Origin: JBDIVL01 sp039794405
GTDB lineage: Bacteria; Planctomycetota; Brocadiia; Brocadiales; Brocadiaceae
DNA length: 64,000 nt
NCBI GenBank assembly: GCA_039794405.1
Contig: JBDIVL010000020.1
Location: forward strand, 6,795 to 70,794
Reading direction: 5' to 3'
Shown here piece by piece: positions 1-9,538 of the stretch. A program made the position numbers and the translations under genes. The notes beneath the pieces were generated by a model. The model made no database searches. It worked only from the letters and a program-made list of their open reading frames with translations, and was not told the DNA's origin. Numbering within the stretch: the stretch's first letter is position 1; each line of letters opens with the position of its first letter.

Positions 1-10
1 AACTCAAAAC

Positions 11-403
11 TTAAAAATCAATATGCTTGTTTATTCTCTCTAAGATGAGTTGAGAAAGTGATTCGTCACCAAAAACGCCGACACGTATCCTTATTTCGGT
101 CATTTTCTCCGATATTTTCTTAAGATCAATCTCGATCTTCTTGTCATTTCCTCTGCGTGCTACAAGTTCTGCTGAAAAGGCATCTTTTTGTTTGCTGGTT
201 ACAGGAAATTCTAAATCTTCCAATGCCGTCTGTGTTGCCTGCAAAGTTTTTTCCAGCGATGATTCTACAACCGATTTTAATTCACCCTTTAAATAAGCAA
301 CAGTTCCGGCGCCGGCGCCACCGCCTATGAGAAAAGCTACGCATCCGCTATTAGATAATAAAATGACCCAGAGTAGTATTCCTAGTGATAATTTTTTCTG
401 CAT
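11..403 (-). CDS. Small DUF3568-type lipoprotein
   Basis: A 130-residue exported protein with a signal peptide ending in a lipobox (LSNSGC, Cys about residue 21), so it should be lipid-anchored in the cell envelope. The lipobox is followed by a Gly/Ala-rich stretch (about residues 27-34) and then a compact domain carrying KGELKSV, SKQKDAFSA and EIRIRVGVFGDE motifs. This matches the style of the DUF3568 family, whose function is unknown. The same domain occurs twice in the lipoprotein at 8719-9444, so the two are paralogues in one neighbourhood. It is read leftward, and the gene ends inside the window only ten bases from the edge. The family assignment is from memory of the motif pattern; the lipoprotein nature is directly visible. 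Confidence 0.8.
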   Translation of the reverse strand: MQKKLSLGILLWVILLSNSGCVAFLIGGGAGAGTVAYLKGELKSVVESSLEKTLQATQTALEDLEFPVTSKQKDAFSAELVARRGNDKKIEIDLKKISEKMTEIRIRVGVFGDESLSQLILERINKHIDF

Positions 404-600
404 GGTTATAGAAACTCCATTTCATAGTAAGAAAACAAAATTTTTCGTAAGTATCTATTAAATAAAAATTGTCTATTTTTTCATAAATGAATCAAGTTTA
501 TGTTTATAGCAACAGAAATTATAAATTCTACGAGTTGTTAATGTTTTTTGTTCGTGTTAATCGGGCCTGAAAATTAAATTCTAAATTATTATTTGGGTAT

Positions 601-622
601 TTCGGTGTATTCCCACACCGAA
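601..622. terminator. Hairpin downstream of pntB
   Basis: A perfect 8-bp inverted repeat (TTCGGTGT / ACACCGAA) with a 6-nt loop, in the 3' region of the pnt operon. There is no clear T-run, so it may be a Rho-independent-like stop or an mRNA-stabilising stem. Confidence 0.4.
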
Positions 623-658
623 ACCCGTGTACACGCTTGGGAATTTCAAAATGTCGAT

Positions 659-684
659 GTAGTGGCAAGGCACGCCTTGCCTAC
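659..684. repeat. Short palindromic repeat
   Basis: GGCAAGGC / GCCTTGCC form an 8-bp stem closed by only two bases, flanked by GTAG and CTAC that extend the symmetry across one mismatch. It looks like a REP-style intergenic palindrome. Confidence 0.45.
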
Positions 685-780
685 ACGTTGATGAAGTTGC
701 CAAAGGCCTAACTTAATTCTTGTGCTGCGTTATTTTCAGATTTCTTACTCCTGGTTTTTTTACTTCCTAACTCGCCCTGG

Positions 781-2160
781 TTAGGACTTCAGTAATTTTA
801 CCATTGTGGTGACGGTATCTTTGGCATCTCCAAATATCATCATTGTCTTTTGACTGTAGAATAACTCGTTGTCAATCCCTGAGAAACCTGGACTTAAACT
901 CCTCTTACAAATGATAACTGTCCTTGCCTTGTCTACATTAAGAATGGGCATACCATAGAGGGGACTATTTTTATCTGTCCTTGCCGCCGGATTAATAACA
1001 TCATTTGCGCCAATAACCAGTACAGCATCTGTGTTTTGAAAGTCATCGTTAATGCTGTCCAGGTCAAAAAGCATGTCGTATGGCACATTTGCCTCAGCCA
1101 GTATGACATTCATATGGCCTGGCATACGTCCTGCAACGGGATGGATTGCATAACGTACACGGGTCCCTTTATCGATTAATGCTTTTGCCAAATCGTGCAG
1201 GACATACTGGGCATGGGATACGGCAAGTCCATAGCCAGGAACAATGATAATTGATTGCGCACTCTCAAACACCATGAGTCCGTCTTCTGGGGTGTACTCT
1301 GTAACCTTGCGTTTTTCATATTTTTCTGTACTTCCTGTGTTGGTTTTTCCGGTGGTACCCAGAATGATGCTTATAAGAGATCTATTCATTGCCGTACACA
1401 TAAGATGGGTTAAGATAATACCGGAAGCACCTACGAGTGCACCGCTTGTAATGAGGATATAGTTAGAAAGGGTAAACCCTGTAGCTGCAGCAGCCAAACC
1501 GGAACATGAATTAAGCAGAGAGATAACTACCGGCATATCGGCACCACCGATCGGGAGTACAAATAATATCCCGAGTATTGAGGAAATTGCAAGAATGGTT
1601 AGTATGGTTGTAGTATTGGTTGGATTTATTACTACCATAACACCAAAAATAGGATAAGAGACGAGAAGCAGTAAATTAATGATATACTGTATCTTGAAAG
1701 TTATGTGAACAGACTTGAAAATGTTTTGTAATTTGCCAAACGCCATAAGGCTGCCGGTAAATGTCAGGGCACCAATAAATAAACTAAGCAGAATCGAAAT
1801 AAGGACGTCAAGTTGAGGTTTACCTGTGAGACGGTAATATTCTGCAAGTGCAACAAAGGCCGATGATCCTCCACCCAGCCCGTTGAAGAGTGCGACTATC
1901 TGGGGCATAGCAGTTATTTTGGTTTTTTTGGCCATAATGATGCCAATTACGCTTCCGATGGTAATCCCTGCAATAATAAAAGAAAAGTCAAGGATCTTCT
2001 TATCAAGAAGGGTTACTACAATGGCAATGAGCATTGAGGCCATAGCAAGGATATTGCCCCGGCGTGCAGTTTTTGGCGAACCGAGGTTCTTAATGCCAAT
2101 GATAAACAACACTGAAGACAGGAGATATGCAAGTGTAGTTATGGTCTTCATCGTAAGCAT
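781..2160 (-). CDS. pntB: NAD(P) transhydrogenase subunit beta
   Basis: The membrane and NADP(H)-binding subunit of the proton-translocating transhydrogenase, which couples proton entry to hydride transfer from NADH to NADP+. It has 459 residues, the normal length. The N-terminal part (about 1-270) is a run of hydrophobic helices. The C-terminal domain III begins near residue 300, with the nucleotide loop GYGLAVSHA at 309-317, followed by VAGRMPGHMNV and the GANDVINPAA segment. It is the last gene of a three-gene leftward operon: it starts one base after pntAB ends, so translation is probably coupled. Two Met codons (residues 1 and 4) are possible starts. The identity is secure. Confidence 0.96.
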   Translation of the reverse strand: MLTMKTITTLAYLLSSVLFIIGIKNLGSPKTARRGNILAMASMLIAIVVTLLDKKILDFSFIIAGITIGSVIGIIMAKKTKITAMPQIVALFNGLGGGSSAFVALAEYYRLTGKPQLDVLISILLSLFIGALTFTGSLMAFGKLQNIFKSVHITFKIQYIINLLLLVSYPIFGVMVVINPTNTTTILTILAISSILGILFVLPIGGADMPVVISLLNSCSGLAAAATGFTLSNYILITSGALVGASGIILTHLMCTAMNRSLISIILGTTGKTNTGSTEKYEKRKVTEYTPEDGLMVFESAQSIIIVPGYGLAVSHAQYVLHDLAKALIDKGTRVRYAIHPVAGRMPGHMNVILAEANVPYDMLFDLDSINDDFQNTDAVLVIGANDVINPAARTDKNSPLYGMPILNVDKARTVIICKRSLSPGFSGIDNELFYSQKTMMIFGDAKDTVTTMVKLLKS

Positions 2161-2161
2161 G

Positions 2162-2455
2162 TTAATCTTTTTTCTTTTCTTTTTTAAACATTTTTAGCAT
2201 CCGGTCTGTAATCATAAAACCACCGACAACATTGACCGTAGCGAAAATTACAGCAAGAAGACCTAAAATTGTACTAATTCGTGAGTATCCGGCACCTGCA
2301 CTGATGAGTGCGCCAATAATCGTTATGCCGGATATTGCATTTGTACCGGACATGAGAGGGGTGTGTAGTAATGGTGGTACCTTTGTGATTACCTCGAATC
2401 CAACAAAGATTGCCAGGATAAAGATGTAAATTGATATGAGAAGATGCTCAATCAT
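2162..2455 (-). CDS. pntAB: NAD(P) transhydrogenase subunit alpha, membrane part
   Basis: A 97-residue membrane protein equivalent to the C-terminal membrane domain of the E. coli alpha subunit. Here it is a separate polypeptide, as in the three-subunit enzymes of Rhodospirillum and many other bacteria. Three hydrophobic helices are visible (about 4-24, 34-55 and 62-83), with PLMSGTNAISGI between the first two, and a Lys-rich tail. It lies four bases after pntAA and one base before pntB, and together they encode one proton-pumping complex. The function follows from the family and from gene order. Confidence 0.95.
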   Translation of the reverse strand: MIEHLLISIYIFILAIFVGFEVITKVPPLLHTPLMSGTNAISGITIIGALISAGAGYSRISTILGLLAVIFATVNVVGGFMITDRMLKMFKKEKKKD

Positions 2456-2459
2456 ATGC

Positions 2460-3623
2460 TTATCCTTTTTTGAGTGCCTGTCTTACCATTTCATTTACGA
2501 TCTCACCTTTGTGAGTGATACAGGTGTTTCTGGTAATCTCATCCTCGAAGTCAATGGTCTTATCACCAGTTTTATATAAATTCCTTAAGAAGTTTGTTAT
2601 ATTCCTGGAATACATATTACTTGCATCGATAGGGAGTGTTGCAGGTAGGTTCATTGTACCGCATATGTGAACATCATACTTCATAATGTTCTTTCCAGCT
2701 TCAGTAAGTTCGCAGTTTCCACCCTGTTCGACAGCCAGATCAATAATAATGGAACCCTTCTTCATATGCTTTACCATCTCACCAGTTATTAAAATGGGGG
2801 CCTTTTTGCCGAACGTTTGTGCTGCAGCAATCACTACGTTGTTGAGCGTGAGCCTGTGTCCAATAACCTCGCGTTCCTTTTTCAACAGATCATCTGATAA
2901 CTCCTTTGCATATCCGCTTGTAGTCTCGGTATCCTTAATGAATTCCAATCCTATAAACTGTGCCCCGAGACTTTCTACCTGTTCTCTGGCAGCCGGACGA
3001 ACGTCAAAAGCTTCAGCATTTGCGCCAAGCCTGCGTGCCGTAGCTATAGCCTGTAGTCCGGCAACCCCTGATCCTAGCACCAGTACCTTTGCCGGAGGTA
3101 TAGTCCCGGCGGCCGTCATCATAAACGGGAAAAATTTACCAAGGTGATTTGCTGCAATAAGTACTGCACGATATCCCGCGATACTTGCCATAGAACTCAG
3201 AGCATCCATGCTTTGAGCACGCGCGATGCGGGGAATGTATTCCAGTGCAAAACTCGTGATATTCCTTTCTTTCATTTGCTGTACGATGTCAGATCTTCTC
3301 ATTGGGTCCAGGAATCCAATATATATTGAGCCTTGCTTCATCATCTCTACTTCATGCTTCTCTGCTGCCACATTCTTTTGGGGTGGCTGAACCTTCAAAA
3401 TAGCATCGGCTTCTGAATAAAGACATTGGACATCCTGAATGACAGCAGCCCCTGCCTGTTCATATTCGATATTGGAGAAAAAAGCTGATTCACCGGCATT
3501 TATTTCAATGAGTATCTCGTGACCATCTTTCTTCAATTGAGCTGCCATTTTAGGAACGAGTGCTATACGGGTTTCCCCCTGATAAATTTCTTTTGGAACT
3601 CCGATTTTGAATTTTTTATTCAT
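2460..3623 (-). CDS. pntAA: NAD(P) transhydrogenase subunit alpha, NAD-binding part
   Basis: The soluble NAD(H)-binding domain I of the transhydrogenase, 387 residues. The N-terminus shows the alanine dehydrogenase/PNT signature (GVPKE, GETRIALVP). A Rossmann loop VLGSGVAGLQA lies near residue 185, followed by FDVRPAAREQV. It is the first gene of pntAA-pntAB-pntB. The complex supplies NADPH for biosynthesis at the expense of the proton gradient. The three-part split of the enzyme is a family variant, not damage. The start ATG gives the standard N-terminus (MNKKFKIGVPKE). Confidence 0.96.
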   Translation of the reverse strand: MNKKFKIGVPKEIYQGETRIALVPKMAAQLKKDGHEILIEINAGESAFFSNIEYEQAGAAVIQDVQCLYSEADAILKVQPPQKNVAAEKHEVEMMKQGSIYIGFLDPMRRSDIVQQMKERNITSFALEYIPRIARAQSMDALSSMASIAGYRAVLIAANHLGKFFPFMMTAAGTIPPAKVLVLGSGVAGLQAIATARRLGANAEAFDVRPAAREQVESLGAQFIGLEFIKDTETTSGYAKELSDDLLKKEREVIGHRLTLNNVVIAAAQTFGKKAPILITGEMVKHMKKGSIIIDLAVEQGGNCELTEAGKNIMKYDVHICGTMNLPATLPIDASNMYSRNITNFLRNLYKTGDKTIDFEDEITRNTCITHKGEIVNEMVRQALKKG

Positions 3624-3853
3624 CTCGATAGTAGTTCTTTACAAAAATATTTCTGAACCTGTAATGAATAAAGGGCAAGTAACATGGGTTATGGGGCAGG
3701 AATAAAACTTGACGTATATAGGATAAGTGGAAGAGTTAAGGGGGAATAATAGCTTGTCTTTTATAATTACTTAGGTACATACAACTTTATCAAAACAAAA
3801 AGTTTCCTGCTTTATATAACTTCGGGTAATGGTTAAAGGTGTTTACTGTAATT

Positions 3854-4768
3854 TTAACCAATATTCTGCAGAACCTTTCTTACAAACCCTCCATTTGCAT
3901 CCAATCTTTTTTTTGCCTCCGCGTAATCGATACCAAGTTTCTCCATAATAATAGCAACTTTCGCATTACCATAAGCATTTTCCAGTAACTTTTTTGCATC
4001 TTCCCGGCTGATACCGGTAACAGTCATAATAATACGTTCAGCACGATCGGTAAGTTTTGCGTTCATAGCCCGCAGGTCTACCATGAGGTTCTCATAGACC
4101 TTGCCTATCTTGACCATAGCTGCGGTAGTCAGCATATTTAATATGAGCTTGGTAGCAGTACCTGCCTTCATGCGGGTAGAGCCGGTTATAACTTCAGGCC
4201 CTACGATTGGTCTGATTACGACATCGACATCAAAATTTGGCATGGTTTCCGGATTACAGCATAAAAAGACCGTCTTGGCGTTTCGCCTTTTTGCCTCAAA
4301 TAAGGCGCCCATAACGTAAGGGGTTGTTCCCCCCGTGGTAATCCCTACAACGATATCCCGATGATTTATCTCTTTTAACTGGATATCCCGGATTCCATTT
4401 TCAGGAAGATCTTCAGCCCCTTCCACGGATTGAAATACTGCCTTTTCCCCGCCTGCAATGATTCCTATGATCATATTTGGGTCAGTACCAAAAGTAGGCG
4501 GGCACTCCGCTGCGTCAAGGATACCTAGCCTTCCGCTGGTTCCTGCGCCAACGTATACCAGCCGACCGCTTTCCTTGATAAAAGTATCGACAATCAAATC
4601 AACGGCTTTTGCAATATTTTCCTGTTCATTATGAATAGCCGTAATTACTTTGGCATCCTCGGCATTGATAATACCAATGATCTCAAGTGTTGTCTTGCAA
4701 TCAATATCCAGGGTGCCTGGATTGCGCTGTTCAGTTAATAACTTGGAACGGTCTTTCGTCTCTACCAT
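3854..4768 (-). CDS. murQ: N-acetylmuramic acid 6-phosphate etherase
   Basis: Cleaves the lactyl ether of MurNAc-6-phosphate to give GlcNAc-6-phosphate and lactate in peptidoglycan recycling. The SIS-domain features are clear: GAGTSGRLGILDAAECPPTFG, then IIAGGE, the GSTRMKAGTATK loop, and the C-terminal helical part ending in GGFVRKVL. I chose the ATG at 4768 (product about 304 residues) because an AGGA sits nine bases ahead of it; an in-frame ATG at 4786 adds six residues. No MurNAc kinase or transporter gene lies beside it. It is divergent from uvrC, with about 60 bp between the starts. Confidence 0.95.
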   Translation of the reverse strand: MVETKDRSKLLTEQRNPGTLDIDCKTTLEIIGIINAEDAKVITAIHNEQENIAKAVDLIVDTFIKESGRLVYVGAGTSGRLGILDAAECPPTFGTDPNMIIGIIAGGEKAVFQSVEGAEDLPENGIRDIQLKEINHRDIVVGITTGGTTPYVMGALFEAKRRNAKTVFLCCNPETMPNFDVDVVIRPIVGPEVITGSTRMKAGTATKLILNMLTTAAMVKIGKVYENLMVDLRAMNAKLTDRAERIIMTVTGISREDAKKLLENAYGNAKVAIIMEKLGIDYAEAKKRLDANGGFVRKVLQNIG

Positions 4769-4826
4769 AGTGATGTATCCTATCATTGGTGGTAAAAATT
4801 GTCAAAGAATATTTACAAAAGGGGGC

Positions 4827-6689
4827 ATGCCTGTTATAAATGAAGATATGAAGTTAGAGAATAAGTTAAAAAGAATTCCCGTCTCCCCGGGCGTCTATCT
4901 CATGAAAGACGCCAGGCACAAGGTAATCTATGTAGGTAAGGCCAAGAACTTGAAGAACCGGGTACGGAGCTATTTTCAAAAAAACTCTGATAACAGACTC
5001 TACACGGAACAGTTAGTACAGTGCATTGCTGACATTGATTTTGTGCTTACCGAAACGGAAAAAGAAGCCCTTATCCTTGAGAGTAACCTGATCAAGCAGT
5101 TTAAACCCAAATTTAATATCGATCTCCGTGATAATAAAACCTTTATCAGCATTAAATTAGACGTTAACGATAGATTTCCGTATCCTAAGATTGTACGGCA
5201 GATTGAGGATAACGGTGCCCTGTATTTCGGTCCCTATTCCTCTTCCCGGTCGGTAAAGGAAACTTTGCGATATATTAATGAAACCATCCCCATCCGGAAA
5301 TGTCCCGATAATGTGTTTAAAAAAAGGGTAAAACCCTGCCTCTATTACCAAATACATAAATGTCTGGGACCCTGTTGTGGTCTTGTAGACGAGAATATGT
5401 ATCGGAGCCTAATCGATCAGGTAGTCTTAATTTTAAAAGGTAAACATGAAGATCTTATCGATATGCTGAAAAAACAGATGTACGAGGAATCGGGTTTGAT
5501 GCATTACGAGAGGGCAGCGAAGATACGTGACCGCATCAAGGCAATTGAAGAAACCGTGGAAAAGCAAAAGATCCATTCCATGAAATTCATCGACCGTGAT
5601 GTTTTTGGTTATTATATGCATGGAAAAGAAGTGTATATTCAGGTTATGTTTATTCGTGCAGGCAACATGGAAGATGTATCCTCATATCATTTTTCTACAA
5701 ATCATAATACTGTCGAAGAGGTATTCAGGTCGTTTTTAAATCAATTTTACAACCAGACAAGATTTATACCCTCCGAGGTAATTATCCCGATAGAATCGCC
5801 TGATGCGGAATTGCTTGAAGAATGGCTGAGTGAAAGGGGTGGTAAAAAAGTGGGCGTTATCAATCCCCGGCGAGGGGATAGGTGGCGGCTTATTGAAATG
5901 GCACAGAAGAATGCCGAAAATACCTACCTTGTGTCCCATACCCATGAAGAAGAATTTGCAAGGACATTACACGGATTGAAAGATATTCTGAAGTTAAGGC
6001 AGGTACCGGAACGTATCGAGTGTTTTGATATTTCTCACATCTTCGGTAAGCAGGCAGTGGGCTCTATGGTCACCTTTGAACAGGGAAAACCAAAAAAATC
6101 CGGGTATAAAAGATTTAGAATTAAAACAGTAGGGCAGATTGATGATTATGCTATGATGTATGAGGTGCTGATCAGAAGGTATAAAAGAGCGGTGGAAGAG
6201 GGTGATTTACCCAGCCTTGTTGTAGTGGATGGCGGTAAGGGACAAATGGGTGTTGCCTTAAAGGTATTTGAGGAGTTAGCTATAGGTAACGTCGATTTAA
6301 TTGCCCTTGCGAAAGGAAGGACAGAAAGTACGGTAACAGGTAAAAAAATCGGCGAGCAGGTTTTTGTTCCGTTTCAATCAGAACCCATCATACTTTCTCC
6401 ATCATCGCCAGAACTTTTATTCCTTGGCAAGGTACGTGACGAGACCCATCGCTTTGCGATTACCTATCACAGGCAGCTTAGAAACAAGGAATATTACAAG
6501 TCGCCCCTCGATGATATCCCTGGTATTGGAGTCGTGCGAAAAAAGGCCTTAATGAAATGCTTTGGCAGTATTGAAGGAATACGGAATGCCACGGTCAGGC
6601 AAATGATTGAAGTTGGTAAACTCCCACCCAAACTGGCAAATGAGATATTTCAATATTTTCATAAATCTGAAGCATCTCGAACGAGATAA
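4827..6689 (+). CDS. uvrC: Excinuclease ABC subunit C
   Basis: The endonuclease of nucleotide excision repair that makes the two incisions around a lesion in the UvrAB complex. Domains in order: GIY-YIG nuclease at the N-terminus (GVYLMKD, VIYVGKAKNLKNRVRSY), a Cys-rich stretch (CLYYQIHKCLGPCCG), a UVR motif near residue 210, the RNase H-like second nuclease (ECFDISHIFGKQAVGSMV, and VVVDGGKGQM), and a helix-hairpin-helix at the C-terminus (IPGIGVVRKKALM). The open frame extends upstream to 4650, but that would overlap murQ. From the ATG at 4827 the product is 620 residues, the family length; an ATG at 4848 is an alternative. Confidence 0.95.
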   Translation: MPVINEDMKLENKLKRIPVSPGVYLMKDARHKVIYVGKAKNLKNRVRSYFQKNSDNRLYTEQLVQCIADIDFVLTETEKEALILESNLIKQFKPKFNIDLRDNKTFISIKLDVNDRFPYPKIVRQIEDNGALYFGPYSSSRSVKETLRYINETIPIRKCPDNVFKKRVKPCLYYQIHKCLGPCCGLVDENMYRSLIDQVVLILKGKHEDLIDMLKKQMYEESGLMHYERAAKIRDRIKAIEETVEKQKIHSMKFIDRDVFGYYMHGKEVYIQVMFIRAGNMEDVSSYHFSTNHNTVEEVFRSFLNQFYNQTRFIPSEVIIPIESPDAELLEEWLSERGGKKVGVINPRRGDRWRLIEMAQKNAENTYLVSHTHEEEFARTLHGLKDILKLRQVPERIECFDISHIFGKQAVGSMVTFEQGKPKKSGYKRFRIKTVGQIDDYAMMYEVLIRRYKRAVEEGDLPSLVVVDGGKGQMGVALKVFEELAIGNVDLIALAKGRTESTVTGKKIGEQVFVPFQSEPIILSPSSPELLFLGKVRDETHRFAITYHRQLRNKEYYKSPLDDIPGIGVVRKKALMKCFGSIEGIRNATVRQMIEVGKLPPKLANEIFQYFHKSEASRTR

Positions 6690-6778
6690 AACTCCCCCTT
6701 AGCAAGGGATAAAGGGTGTTGTAAAATTGCCAGGAAAAACACAACCCTCTGAATCCCCCTTTATTAAGGGAGACTAAT

Positions 6779-8053
6779 ATGATAATGAGGAATGTTGACA
6801 TGATACAGGCGGAAATTATTACTGTTGGGACAGAGATTATCTTGGGGCAAATTGTTGATATCAATGCACCGTATATTGCAAAGGCGTTAACCGAAAAGGG
6901 GATCCAGGTACTGTTTCAGACATCTCTTAACGATAATAAGGAGTTGTTAAAATCTGCCTTAAAAATCGCTGCAAGCCGGGCAAATCTTGTTATAACGACG
7001 GGGGGATTAGGTCTTACAGCAAATGACATAACACGTGAGGCTGTATCAGAATTTTCTGGTGTTCGCCTGATACATAATAAAGAAGCATGTGTCCGTATCC
7101 AAAAACTTGCAGAAGAATGTCATGAGGATATGTCTAATTTCATGGATGAACATAACAAGCAGGCACTGATCCCGGAAGGTGCACTCGTGATAACGAATGA
7201 TGGTGGAACGGCAACAGGATTTTCCCTTCTGTGCAATGGTGTGGAAATAGTTTGCTTACCCGGGGTTCCTAGGGAAATGGAGTCTATGCTGAATAAATAT
7301 CTGGATATCTACTGTGAGCGATATACATTAGTGGGATGCAGATTGGCAAGGGATATCCATACCTTTGGCATCTCTGAACGCATCGTAGAGGATCTTATAA
7401 AGGATCAAATGAAAAAAGAAGAACAGGTAAAAACGATGACGTTGGTGCATAACGGCATAGTAACCGTTAACGTCCTTGCAATTGCAGAAAAAAGGGAAAA
7501 TGCCCTGAATCTCCTGGATCGGATAGAAATGGATATTAGGAAAGAACTTGGTAATGCGGTTTTTGGAGTGGATGATCAGACACTTGAGTATGTTGTTTTT
7601 ACGCTTCTGAAGAAGTGCAATAAAACAGTCGTCGTTGCCGAATCATGTTCAGGGGGACTGGTTTCTGACAAACTTACCAACATTTCCGGGATTTCTGAAT
7701 ATTTTCTGGAAGGGGTCGTTGCTTACAGCAACAGGGCAAAGATTGATGTGTTGAATGTTCCGGAAGAGTTTATCGTAAAATATGGTGCCGTGAGTTCACA
7801 GGTGGCACAGGCCATGGCTGGGGGTATACAGAAGAAATCTTCGGCAAATATCGGTATCGGAATTACCGGTATTGCCGGTCCAACAGGTGCAACAAAGGAT
7901 AAACCTGTAGGCCTGGTCTATATCGGCATTGTTGTTGATGACTATGTCGAGGTAAAAGAGTACCGGTTCAGGGGTTCGAGGATTGGTATCAAGAATATAT
8001 CGGCAAATGCTGCATTAAATATGGTGAGGCTGAGATTAATGCAGGTAAAATAA
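6779..8053 (+). CDS. cinA: CinA family protein, nicotinamide-nucleotide amidohydrolase
   Basis: A two-domain CinA of 424 residues. The N-terminal molybdopterin-binding-like (MoCF) domain has TTGGLGLTANDIT near residue 75 and is linked to ADP-ribose pyrophosphatase activity in the family. The C-terminal PncC amidase domain (from about 270) has AESCSGGL, an EYFLEGVVAYSN segment, and GITGIAGPTGATKDKPVG; it deamidates NMN for NAD recycling. GGGAGA stands just ahead of the first ATG, while a later ATG (residue 8) is also usable. The gap to uvrC is about 90 bp. Confidence 0.93.
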   Translation: MIMRNVDMIQAEIITVGTEIILGQIVDINAPYIAKALTEKGIQVLFQTSLNDNKELLKSALKIAASRANLVITTGGLGLTANDITREAVSEFSGVRLIHNKEACVRIQKLAEECHEDMSNFMDEHNKQALIPEGALVITNDGGTATGFSLLCNGVEIVCLPGVPREMESMLNKYLDIYCERYTLVGCRLARDIHTFGISERIVEDLIKDQMKKEEQVKTMTLVHNGIVTVNVLAIAEKRENALNLLDRIEMDIRKELGNAVFGVDDQTLEYVVFTLLKKCNKTVVVAESCSGGLVSDKLTNISGISEYFLEGVVAYSNRAKIDVLNVPEEFIVKYGAVSSQVAQAMAGGIQKKSSANIGIGITGIAGPTGATKDKPVGLVYIGIVVDDYVEVKEYRFRGSRIGIKNISANAALNMVRLRLMQVK

Positions 8054-8339
8054 ATAGTGTCTGAACGAAAACAAACAAAAATGTCGTTTCTCATTCCAAA
8101 ACTAAGTTAATGAACCTGCTGAACTTCATGTCATAAAGAACAGCTTGATTAATGGTAATCTCAATGCCTTTTTCAAAAGAACTATAATCGTTTAAATGGG
8201 TGACCTAACCCTTCATTCCCTTTATCCGTTCCTCTATCAAAAATATCTTGCAAAGATAAAATATAATGGAAAAGTACTAGATCCATTCTCAGGTAGCAGA
8301 ACAGTTCTTTATATTGAATCATCTCCAGAAAACAATGAG

Positions 8340-8442
8340 CTATAGTAATCTCAAAACAAAATGTCACATAGCATAGCAGATTTTGCCAAGAATATAGGGC
8401 TTCTGAAGACTATAAAAGTGACATTTTGTTTTAACATTATAG
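8340..8442 (+). mobile_element. MITE, copy 1 (103 bp)
   Basis: A non-coding element with inverted ends. The inner 15 bases of the ends (AAAACAAAATGTCAC / GTGACATTTTGTTTT) are perfectly complementary, and the outer parts run to CTATAG and TTATAG. It is nearly identical to copies at 29135-29240 (same strand) and 54007-54113 (opposite strand), and is three bases shorter at its right end than copy 2. The terminal TA is compatible with IS630/mariner-type TA target duplication, but the source family is not established. Confidence 0.85.
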
Positions 8443-8443
8443 T

Positions 8444-8569
8444 TTATGGATTCTCTACGGTCTGTTTGCATTTAACCAAAGGCAGATAATTGGCAATGTT
8501 ATGACGAATCCTGTATAGCGCCCAATTAAACTTTTCCTTAACATCCCTCTCCAAGAATGGCTTTGCCAT
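8444..8569 (-). pseudogene. Small ORF remnant beside the MITE
   Basis: A 41-residue leftward frame from ATG 8569 (starts MAKPFLERDVKEKFNWAL, contains YRIRHNIANYLPLVK) ending one base from the MITE. The amino-acid pattern looks like real coding sequence, but I do not recognise the family. It may be the fragment of a gene interrupted by the MITE or an independent small remnant. Confidence 0.25.
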
Positions 8570-8718
8570 TTTTTGTCAATCCTTTGTGAAAAATCAGATA
8601 AAAGTAAGGTAGTTGAAACTAAGTTAATTTGGCATATATATTGCGATACGATTATGGATGCCTGTCTTTATAAAGGTATAAAGCATCTTACTCCCTGTTT
8701 CTTTTGAAGGGAATCTAA

Positions 8719-9444
8719 GTGGCTATGGTAAGAAAATCACTGTTTATTATGTTATTTGGAATTATCTTATTATCCAGTTCTGGATGTGCTGCTTTTCTCG
8801 TATTTTTTGGTGCTACAGCAGGAACTGTCGCTTATATAAAGGGCGAACTAAAATCAATAGAAGAAGCTACTTTTGATAGAACTTGGGATGCGGCACAGAA
8901 AGCCATAAGGGATTTAGAATTTGCAGTAACGAACAAACAAAAAGAGGCTATATCCGCCAACCTTATTGTACGTGGAGCAGATAATAAAAAGATTGCTATT
9001 AACATCCAGAAAATATCAGACGAATTGACTGAAGTTAGAATTCGTGTCGGAGTTTTTGGAAATGAGTCGCTTTCTATGATGGTTTTAAATCTATTAAAAC
9101 AGAACTTAGGTGTAGGCCGTGGTACTACAGAAGGAGCAGTCATTTTTATCGCAGGTGAATTGAAATCAGTAGAAATAGCATCCCTTGATAAGACTTGGGA
9201 TGCTACTCAGAAAGCTATAGAAGATTCGAAACTTTTAGTAGCAAGCAAGCAAAAAGATAACTTCTCCGCCGTACTTATTGCACGTGGAGTAACCGATAAG
9301 AAGATTAGTATTAATCTTCAAAAAATATCAGAAGAACTAACCGAAGTTAGAATTCGTACTGGAGTTTTTGGAGATGAGCCGCTTTCCCGACTAATTTTAG
9401 AGAGATTAAAGGAAAATATCTTAAATTTAAAAGATACGCTATAG
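8719..9444 (+). CDS. Lipoprotein with two tandem DUF3568-like domains
   Basis: A 241-residue predicted lipoprotein (lipobox SSSGC, Cys near 23) in which the domain of the 11-403 lipoprotein appears twice: about residues 30-130 and 135-235. Each copy shows the KGELKS/AGELKS start, D(R/K)TWDA, KQK, KISINLQKIS-type and ELTEVRIR-GVFG motifs in the same order. The repeat is visible at DNA level too. A GGG-rich stretch lies just ahead of the first codon. The family has no known function; its exported, lipid-anchored state suggests an envelope role. The duplication is seen in the sequence; any functional meaning is unknown. Confidence 0.85.
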   Translation: MAMVRKSLFIMLFGIILLSSSGCAAFLVFFGATAGTVAYIKGELKSIEEATFDRTWDAAQKAIRDLEFAVTNKQKEAISANLIVRGADNKKIAINIQKISDELTEVRIRVGVFGNESLSMMVLNLLKQNLGVGRGTTEGAVIFIAGELKSVEIASLDKTWDATQKAIEDSKLLVASKQKDNFSAVLIARGVTDKKISINLQKISEELTEVRIRTGVFGDEPLSRLILERLKENILNLKDTL

Positions 9445-9538
9445 TAATGAATTGTAACTCGTCCACTCTTTCTATTGATTATTCTCAAGTTTGTGTACAT
9501 GCCAAATAGGTCTAATTTAATGAAAAATGCATATGCCC

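Larger units (their letters stand above)
404..780. other. Intergenic region with two hairpins
   Basis: This 377-bp stretch lies between the 3' end of pntB and the lipoprotein start, both read leftward. It holds two palindromes, listed separately (601-622 and 659-684), which could end the pnt transcript, and presumably the lipoprotein promoter. No coding signal is seen. Confidence 0.6.
8054..8718. other. Intergenic region with MITE and small remnant
   Basis: A 665-bp gap between cinA and the duplicated lipoprotein. It contains MITE copy 1 (8340-8442) and, abutting it, a 41-codon leftward open frame (8444-8569). The first 280 bases hold no recognisable signal. Confidence 0.6.

Noticed and set aside
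4650..4826. N-terminal extension of uvrC
   Set aside because: It lies antisense to the murQ start and its residues are not like the UvrC N-terminus, which begins with the GIY-YIG domain after 4827.
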